A DNA stretch of 17,509 nucleotides. Origin: Candidatus Microgenomates bacterium. GTDB taxonomy: Bacteria; Patescibacteriota; Microgenomatia; UBA1406; GWC2-37-13. The DNA is taken from NCBI GenBank assembly GCA_016178125.1, contig JACOTV010000030.1, forward strand, positions 1-17,509, read 5' to 3'. This document shows, in pieces, positions 13,869 to 17,509 of the stretch. How positions within the stretch are numbered: position 1 is the stretch's first letter; each line of letters starts with the position of its first letter. The notes beneath the pieces are model-generated. The model was not told where the DNA came from. It worked only from the letters and a program-made list of their open reading frames with translations, and did not search any database. The position numbers were made by a program, and so were the translations under genes.

Positions 13869-13874
13869 ACTTCC

Positions 13875-14648
13875 ATGATTACGATCATGTCGTACAACAT
13901 TCTAGAAGGTGGCGAAGGACGGATTGATGAAATTCTCGCGATCGTTCGCGACGTAAAACCCGATATTTTGTGTCTTCAAGAAGTCAACGGCTGGGACCTC
14001 GATGACTGGAAACAGCTTAAGTTGTTTGCATTTAAAGCAGGGTTCAAACACTACGAACTGGGCATCGGGAAGAACTCTGACTATCATGTGGTTACGATGT
14101 CAAAGACCCCGATCGTGTTTCACCAAACCTTTGAAGGAGTGCAAAATCCTGGACTCCACATAGTAACCGATACATCGTACGGAGAACTTTCAATCTGTAA
14201 TGTGCACCTCTCGCCGTACGAAGAACATTATCGCGTCGACGAAGTAGAGAAAATATTAAAGTCACAGCTTAAGTATAAAAACTCAATGATTTTTGGCGAC
14301 CTAAATTCACTTTCGTTTCACGATGGATACCGAAACGAGCTGGTAAGCGATTTTAATATGTCCCAACTTAAAAAATTCACCAAAAACGGCAAACTTGCGT
14401 TTGACGTGATTATGAAAATCGAAGGGCAGCAATATAAAGATGTCGCCGTTTTGCAAAAGAAAAACGACATTAAAACCGTTCCCACCGTCACAAGCCGTGA
14501 CAAGGCGCATAGCACCCCACTCCGCTTGGATTACGCATTTGTTTCCCAAGCATTGGCCTCAAGAATTCACAGCTACGAGGTTCTCAAAAATGACAAAACC
14601 GAAAACACTTCTGATCATTATCCGATTGTGGTGAAGATGATAATATAA
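13875..14648 (+). CDS. Endonuclease/exonuclease/phosphatase family protein
   Basis: A 257-residue protein of the metal-dependent EEP fold (DNase I, exonuclease III, sphingomyelinase and inositol phosphatase relatives). Numbered from the ATG at 13875: N8 in MSYNIL, E36 in LCLQEVN (metal ligand), N109 and H111 in ICNVHLSPY, D142 and N144 in FGDLNSL, D219 in RLDYAFVS, and D247-H248 in TSDHYPI. All key residues are kept, so it should be an active phosphodiesterase or phosphomonoesterase; DNA, lipid or small-molecule substrate cannot be decided. There is no signal peptide, so it is cytoplasmic. An upstream in-frame ATG (13818) would add 19 residues that do not fit the family. It is followed 2 bases on by the NTF2-like gene. 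Confidence 0.88.
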   Translation: MITIMSYNILEGGEGRIDEILAIVRDVKPDILCLQEVNGWDLDDWKQLKLFAFKAGFKHYELGIGKNSDYHVVTMSKTPIVFHQTFEGVQNPGLHIVTDTSYGELSICNVHLSPYEEHYRVDEVEKILKSQLKYKNSMIFGDLNSLSFHDGYRNELVSDFNMSQLKKFTKNGKLAFDVIMKIEGQQYKDVAVLQKKNDIKTVPTVTSRDKAHSTPLRLDYAFVSQALASRIHSYEVLKNDKTENTSDHYPIVVKMII

Positions 14649-14650
14649 CC

Positions 14651-15016
14651 ATGACTCGACGACAATTTGAGGATTGGCTAGAGAATCTAAAAAGAATTTG
14701 GGAAACAAAAACTCCTAATAAGATCACTAGTATCTGCGCTAATGAATTCATCTGGTATGAAACGCCGTTTGACAATCCACTTACCACCAAAGAACAATTG
14801 CTCAACGAATGGCAAAGCGTTCTCAATCAGAAACATATTACTGTTTCATATAAGATTTTATGCATTACAGATAATATCGGGATAGCTCAGTGGCATGCGA
14901 ATTTTACGAGACTACCTTCCAACGAACCTGCGGAGCTTGACGGCATTTTTCAGATAACACTTGACGCATTCGGCTGTTGTACGGAATTTCGTCAGTGGTA
15001 TAACTCAAAGGAATAA
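14651..15016 (+). CDS. NTF2-like / SnoaL-type small protein
   Basis: A 121-residue protein with the pattern of the NTF2-like cone fold: an N-terminal helix (RRQFEDWLENLKRIWETK), a short helix and strand with acidic and aromatic pocket residues (ITSICANEFIWYETPF), a helix ending in WQSVL, and four long beta strands (ISVSYK-like HITVSYKILCITDN, IAQWHANFTRL, LDGIFQITLD, CTEFRQWY). This fold serves small hydrolases, isomerases and binding proteins, and the sequence does not say which. The ATG follows the EEP stop after two bases (TAA CC ATG) with no Shine-Dalgarno, so it is coupled to the EEP gene. A gap of 120 bases follows. Confidence 0.75.
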   Translation: MTRRQFEDWLENLKRIWETKTPNKITSICANEFIWYETPFDNPLTTKEQLLNEWQSVLNQKHITVSYKILCITDNIGIAQWHANFTRLPSNEPAELDGIFQITLDAFGCCTEFRQWYNSKE

Positions 15017-15136
15017 TCTCACGTTGATAAATAATTCGGCTTGATAGGCCACTTCTCTTACCTTCTTCTTACAATTCTCTCGCTGAATACTACCTGAATG
15101 AAGGTATAACTATGCTGTTATCAATACCGTGTTCTT

Positions 15137-15313
15137 ATGAAGAAAATACAGATGTATACAAAAAATGTAGAATTCCCTTGTTTAAAGGAAGAACTAGTCA
15201 ATGGCGCCGTAAAACACGGAGCAGACGACGCGACGATCGGGATTTTGCAAAGTTTACCTTTGGAATTCTTCGCCGATCATCGCGCGCTTAAGGATTGCAT
15301 AAGAAACGGCTAA
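15137..15313 (+). CDS. DUF2795-like small protein
   Basis: A 58-residue reading frame that reads as a real small protein: VEFPCLKEELVNGAVKHGAD is followed by DATIGILQSLPLEFFADHRALKDCI. This matches the DUF2795 pattern, 'fPaskeeLvehAkenGAdeevl..L..LP...y', a small helical family of unknown role in many bacteria. The ATG at 15137 (MKKIQMYTKN) is the likely start; an ATG at 15152 is possible. No clear ribosome site or promoter is visible. Its TAA (15311-15313) touches the stop of the convergent DUF378 gene with no base between. The 120 bases upstream (15017-15136) hold nothing else I can name. Confidence 0.65.
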   Translation: MKKIQMYTKNVEFPCLKEELVNGAVKHGADDATIGILQSLPLEFFADHRALKDCIRNG

Positions 15314-15538
15314 TTACTTTTTACCGGTTTTCTTATCTGCACAGATCATACAGTCCTTTTTGTGGGTTGCCATTATATACACGCCAGATACGCCGACGAG
15401 TATATAAACAAGCTTAACAATCATTGGCATGGAACCTAGGAGCATCTCGACGAGATTGAAATCAAATAGTCCGACGAGTCCCCAGTTCACGGCGCCAACG
15501 ATAATCAACAGAAAGGCCGTCATGTGAAGCATTTTCAT
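15314..15538 (-). CDS. DUF378 family small membrane protein
   Basis: A 74-residue protein with two membrane helices (about 4-25 and 37-57) and the DUF378 signature AFLLIIVGAVNWGLVGLF followed by D-F-N-L-V. After helix 2 the YuzA-like form continues with a Lys-rich tail holding two cysteines three apart (DCMICADKK), which could bind a metal or form a disulphide. The role is unknown. The start ATG at 15538 is preceded by a full Shine-Dalgarno, AGGAGGTGAT, the only such strong site in the window. It follows the 267-residue membrane protein after 37 bases and may share its transcript. Its stop abuts that of the plus-strand DUF2795 gene. Confidence 0.88.
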   Translation of the reverse strand: MKMLHMTAFLLIIVGAVNWGLVGLFDFNLVEMLLGSMPMIVKLVYILVGVSGVYIMATHKKDCMICADKKTGKK

Positions 15539-15557
15539 GTAGTATCACCTCCTATCC
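15539..15557 (-). promoter_or_regulatory. Strong Shine-Dalgarno of the DUF378 gene
   Basis: AGGAGGTGAT stands with its GGAGG nine bases from the ATG and matches the 16S rRNA tail almost perfectly. Most other starts in the window show no Shine-Dalgarno, so this gene stands out. Confidence 0.8.
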
Positions 15558-15575
15558 GTAATGAATTGGTCATAT

Positions 15576-16379
15576 TCATAACTGCTTGCGGTTGGAGTCG
15601 CGAACCTCAGACTGAGGAAGAAGCGATTCCTGAAATGACAGCGTAAATAGATTGAAAATATAGTCGTCGTCGGGTGACGTCCATTCAAACTCTGCAACGT
15701 ATGTACTGGTTCCGTCTATTGAGGGAAACACCAAATATTTGGTCCTCGCCAGTGATCGAGCTGAATATGTTGACACATAAACATTGGCGACACGTGATTC
15801 CACGGCTACGTTTTTATGGCGTGTTATCGTGTAACTGCCACCACCGATATCGGGGGTAAACGGGACCGTCTCATCTATTTTTAACGAATCAGTGAGTGCG
15901 AAAAATTGCTTACTTGGGATAGTAACGCTTGTATATGAACCCTTCAACGCGTTGGGGAGCTTTTGAACCGACAGTGCCCAGTCGCCGTCTGAAGGGCCGA
16001 GTCCGCTCTTGTAAGAAACAATCCATATGCCGGGAATCGTAGTCGTTGGGGTGCCTTGAGCATTCCCACCAGGATTTTCGTAACATCCGTTACAAATGGG
16101 TGGGACTGGATGCTTAAACGAAAAATTCCCTTCATAGCTATTGAATCCAATGACTGCAGGCGATGGAACAGTAGGTTTACTCGTTGGAGACATTGTGTCG
16201 TAATGTACGTTCTGAGCAGACTTTTGAGTACTGTTGCTGCGAAGATTTACCGCGTACCAAATAATCGCACCGAACACGAGGAAGGCGACCAGTCCACCAA
16301 CAATAAACGGTTTCTTAGTATGTTTGGTACGAGAGTAGCTATATTCTTGTTCAGATAGCGTAACCGGGGATTGATCCAT
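15576..16379 (-). CDS. Membrane-anchored extracellular protein of unknown function
   Basis: A 267-residue protein. A polar N-terminus of 23 residues precedes one membrane helix at about 24-44, then a Ser/Thr/Pro linker (60-75, TMSPTSKPTVPSP) and an extracellular beta-rich domain of about 190 residues beginning YEGNFSFKHPVPP. A C96-x-x-C99 pair (ICNGCYENPGG) may form a disulphide or bind metal. The later part (YTITRHKNVAVESRVANVYV, TYVAEFEWTSPDDDYIFNLFTLSF) resembles PsbP-like lipoproteins of CPR and Firmicutes in general pattern; that is a weak guess. The ATG at 16379 follows the stop of the PilM-like gene after three bases (TAA CCC ATG), so they are coupled. Confidence 0.7.
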   Translation of the reverse strand: MDQSPVTLSEQEYSYSRTKHTKKPFIVGGLVAFLVFGAIIWYAVNLRSNSTQKSAQNVHYDTMSPTSKPTVPSPAVIGFNSYEGNFSFKHPVPPICNGCYENPGGNAQGTPTTTIPGIWIVSYKSGLGPSDGDWALSVQKLPNALKGSYTSVTIPSKQFFALTDSLKIDETVPFTPDIGGGSYTITRHKNVAVESRVANVYVSTYSARSLARTKYLVFPSIDGTSTYVAEFEWTSPDDDYIFNLFTLSFQESLLPQSEVRDSNRKQL

Positions 16380-16382
16380 GGG

Positions 16383-17509
16383 TTATTTGAAATCTGCGCC
16401 GAGTATGATGATTACGTCGGATGTTTCCTTGTCGTCGAGAGTCGTGACCTTGGGATCTGTAGCAGAGTCGGCGATTGATTTTTTCAGATCTTCAGTTATC
16501 GATGAGAAGCCCTTTTTCACTTGTATCTCAGTTGTCTTATAGTCAAAATTGTCGGCATTCCCCGTCAAGATTTCTTCAAACCCGCCTTTCTTAAGTTCGG
16601 ATTTTGCTGTCGCCGCAACTCCTACTGTTCCTGAGCCATTTAATACTTTTATCTTCACCGATTCTTTCTTAAAAGCGGGCGTCGGTGAAGCCGTTGGCTC
16701 GGGGGTCGCGGGAATTTCGGTTGGGGTCGGATTTGCTTTAGTTAAAGAGGGGAGTGCAAACTTGAAATTTGAACGGGTCAGCGCGATAAACGCAAAGAAC
16801 GAAATACCAAATGCTGCAATGAAGATAAGTACTTCTTTTCTAAAAAGGAAAAATCGTTTGCCACCGCTTACGCCAGTGGTATTGCCGCTTACGCGCTTCA
16901 TTTTTATCTTGGTACCTTTTTTAATCAGTTGGAACTGTTTATTTTCGCTCGTAAAAATGAATGCGCCAAAACACACGTCATAGGTAAGAAGCGGAAATAC
17001 CTTCCCTGGAGGGACAACCAGCATTTTTACATATTCGTCGTAGAAGTTAGGGACGATGCGCTTGAGTGGATTGGTCCAAACGCCCACGTCTTTGGTAAAC
17101 GTGTCTTGGCGAATGTTCTCGGACTGCTCGCCCGACAAAATGATACGGTTGAGTTTGCGACCACTTTGTTCTAATTCTTCGGCTTTTTCGCGAAGAACCT
17201 TTTCGATAGTCTGGGTGTCATCGACGTCGTGGGACCATTTTACCGGGTCAAGGAGACCGCCCGAATCGTACAAATACCCATCGACGCGGTTTTTAGCATA
17301 TGTCACATAAAAGATGTTCTCTTTCTTTTCGGCGCGCAGTGTCTTTTCAAAGAGCTTAAAGTAACTCAGCGTATCGGGGGTCACTGCAAGGAGCTTGAGC
17401 CCCAGGAGCGCGAGCGTTTCGCTAAAGGAATTTAATCGTTCTTTTTCGATCGCAAAGAAAGAAAGCTGCGAAGAACCACCGTTTTCTTTGGTGAAATAAT
17501 CATAATAGT
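16383..17509 (-). CDS. PilM-like actin fold joined to a LytR C-terminal domain (5' end outside window)
   Basis: The frame stays open to the window edge, so the N-terminus is missing; 374 residues are visible, and the GTG at 17384 is only an internal codon. The visible start (LSFFAIEKERLNSFSETLALLGLKLLA) and then ILSGEQSENIRQ and LLTYDVCFGAFIF look like the C-terminal half of a PilM/GspL-type actin-like domain. A basic stretch is followed by one membrane helix (about 224-243), a Pro/Thr linker (258-279) and a LytR_C domain (about 283-372) with VKIKVLNGSGTVGVAA. The actin-like part would lie inside the cell and LytR_C outside. Type IV pilus or wall attachment is possible but unproven. It begins a transcript with the 267-residue protein. 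Confidence 0.75.
   Translation of the reverse strand, partial: YYDYFTKENGGSSQLSFFAIEKERLNSFSETLALLGLKLLAVTPDTLSYFKLFEKTLRAEKKENIFYVTYAKNRVDGYLYDSGGLLDPVKWSHDVDDTQTIEKVLREKAEELEQSGRKLNRIILSGEQSENIRQDTFTKDVGVWTNPLKRIVPNFYDEYVKMLVVPPGKVFPLLTYDVCFGAFIFTSENKQFQLIKKGTKIKMKRVSGNTTGVSGGKRFFLFRKEVLIFIAAFGISFFAFIALTRSNFKFALPSLTKANPTPTEIPATPEPTASPTPAFKKESVKIKVLNGSGTVGVAATAKSELKKGGFEEILTGNADNFDYKTTEIQVKKGFSSITEDLKKSIADSATDPKVTTLDDKETSDVIIILGADFK

Noticed and set aside
13818..13874. Start of the EEP gene at 13818
   Set aside because: The added 19 residues do not fit the EEP fold, which begins at MSYNI, and a -10 box is inside that stretch. An AGGT before 13818 keeps it faintly possible.
1..17509. CRISPR array, transposase, integrase, phage genes, tRNA or rRNA
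   Set aside because: No spaced direct repeats, no such protein motifs and no cloverleaf-like sequence were seen on either strand.

Overview
The window reads as a piece of chromosome from a Candidate Phyla Radiation (Patescibacteria) bacterium, most like the Microgenomates group. That placement is an inference. It rests on the gene style: many small membrane-anchored proteins, Thr/Pro linkers of the TPTPT type, a lamin-tail protein beside VanZ and CAP proteins, rpoB without rplJ/rplL in front, very tight gene packing and few Shine-Dalgarno sites. TGA is a normal stop here (for example at 4518, 5237 and 3952) and release factor 2 is present, so the code is standard and the UGA-recoding Gracilibacteria/Absconditabacteria are excluded.

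Layout. Minus strand 1-737 is the N-terminal part of rpoB, with its own near-consensus promoter and a leader hairpin. 873-3485 holds four minus-strand genes of unknown role: two small membrane-anchored proteins, a soluble HExxH protein and a multi-pass membrane protein. 3503-8032 is a compressed minus-strand operon whose genes overlap or nearly touch. In order of transcription it encodes a double lamin-tail surface protein, VanZ, a membrane CAP protein, a small membrane protein, an RmlA-type sugar nucleotidyltransferase, a histidine phosphatase and a Nudix hydrolase. A 13-bp perfect GC-rich inverted repeat sits in its leader.

8163-11462 is a cell-division operon: a membrane-anchored small protein with an OB-like tail, ftsE, ftsX, and a secreted coiled-coil protein ending in a C39-like cysteine peptidase domain. 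The last is the likely FtsEX-controlled wall hydrolase. 11523-13098 holds prfB preceded by a small alpha/beta hydrolase. 13131-13280 is a remnant of a HAD phosphatase, and 13264-13755 is an FMN-binding split-barrel protein.

On the plus strand there are an endonuclease/exonuclease/phosphatase-family protein, an NTF2-like protein and a 58-residue DUF2795-type gene. The last ends exactly against the stop of a convergent DUF378 gene. The right edge carries two membrane-anchored proteins, one a PilM-like actin fold joined to a LytR C-terminal domain and cut by the window end.

The observations most worth following are the C39-type FtsEX partner, the PilM-like/LytR_C fusion, the recurrent placement of -10 boxes six to eight bases before the start codon (leaderless transcripts), and the two leader hairpins. 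No phage, transposon, CRISPR array, tRNA or rRNA was seen.
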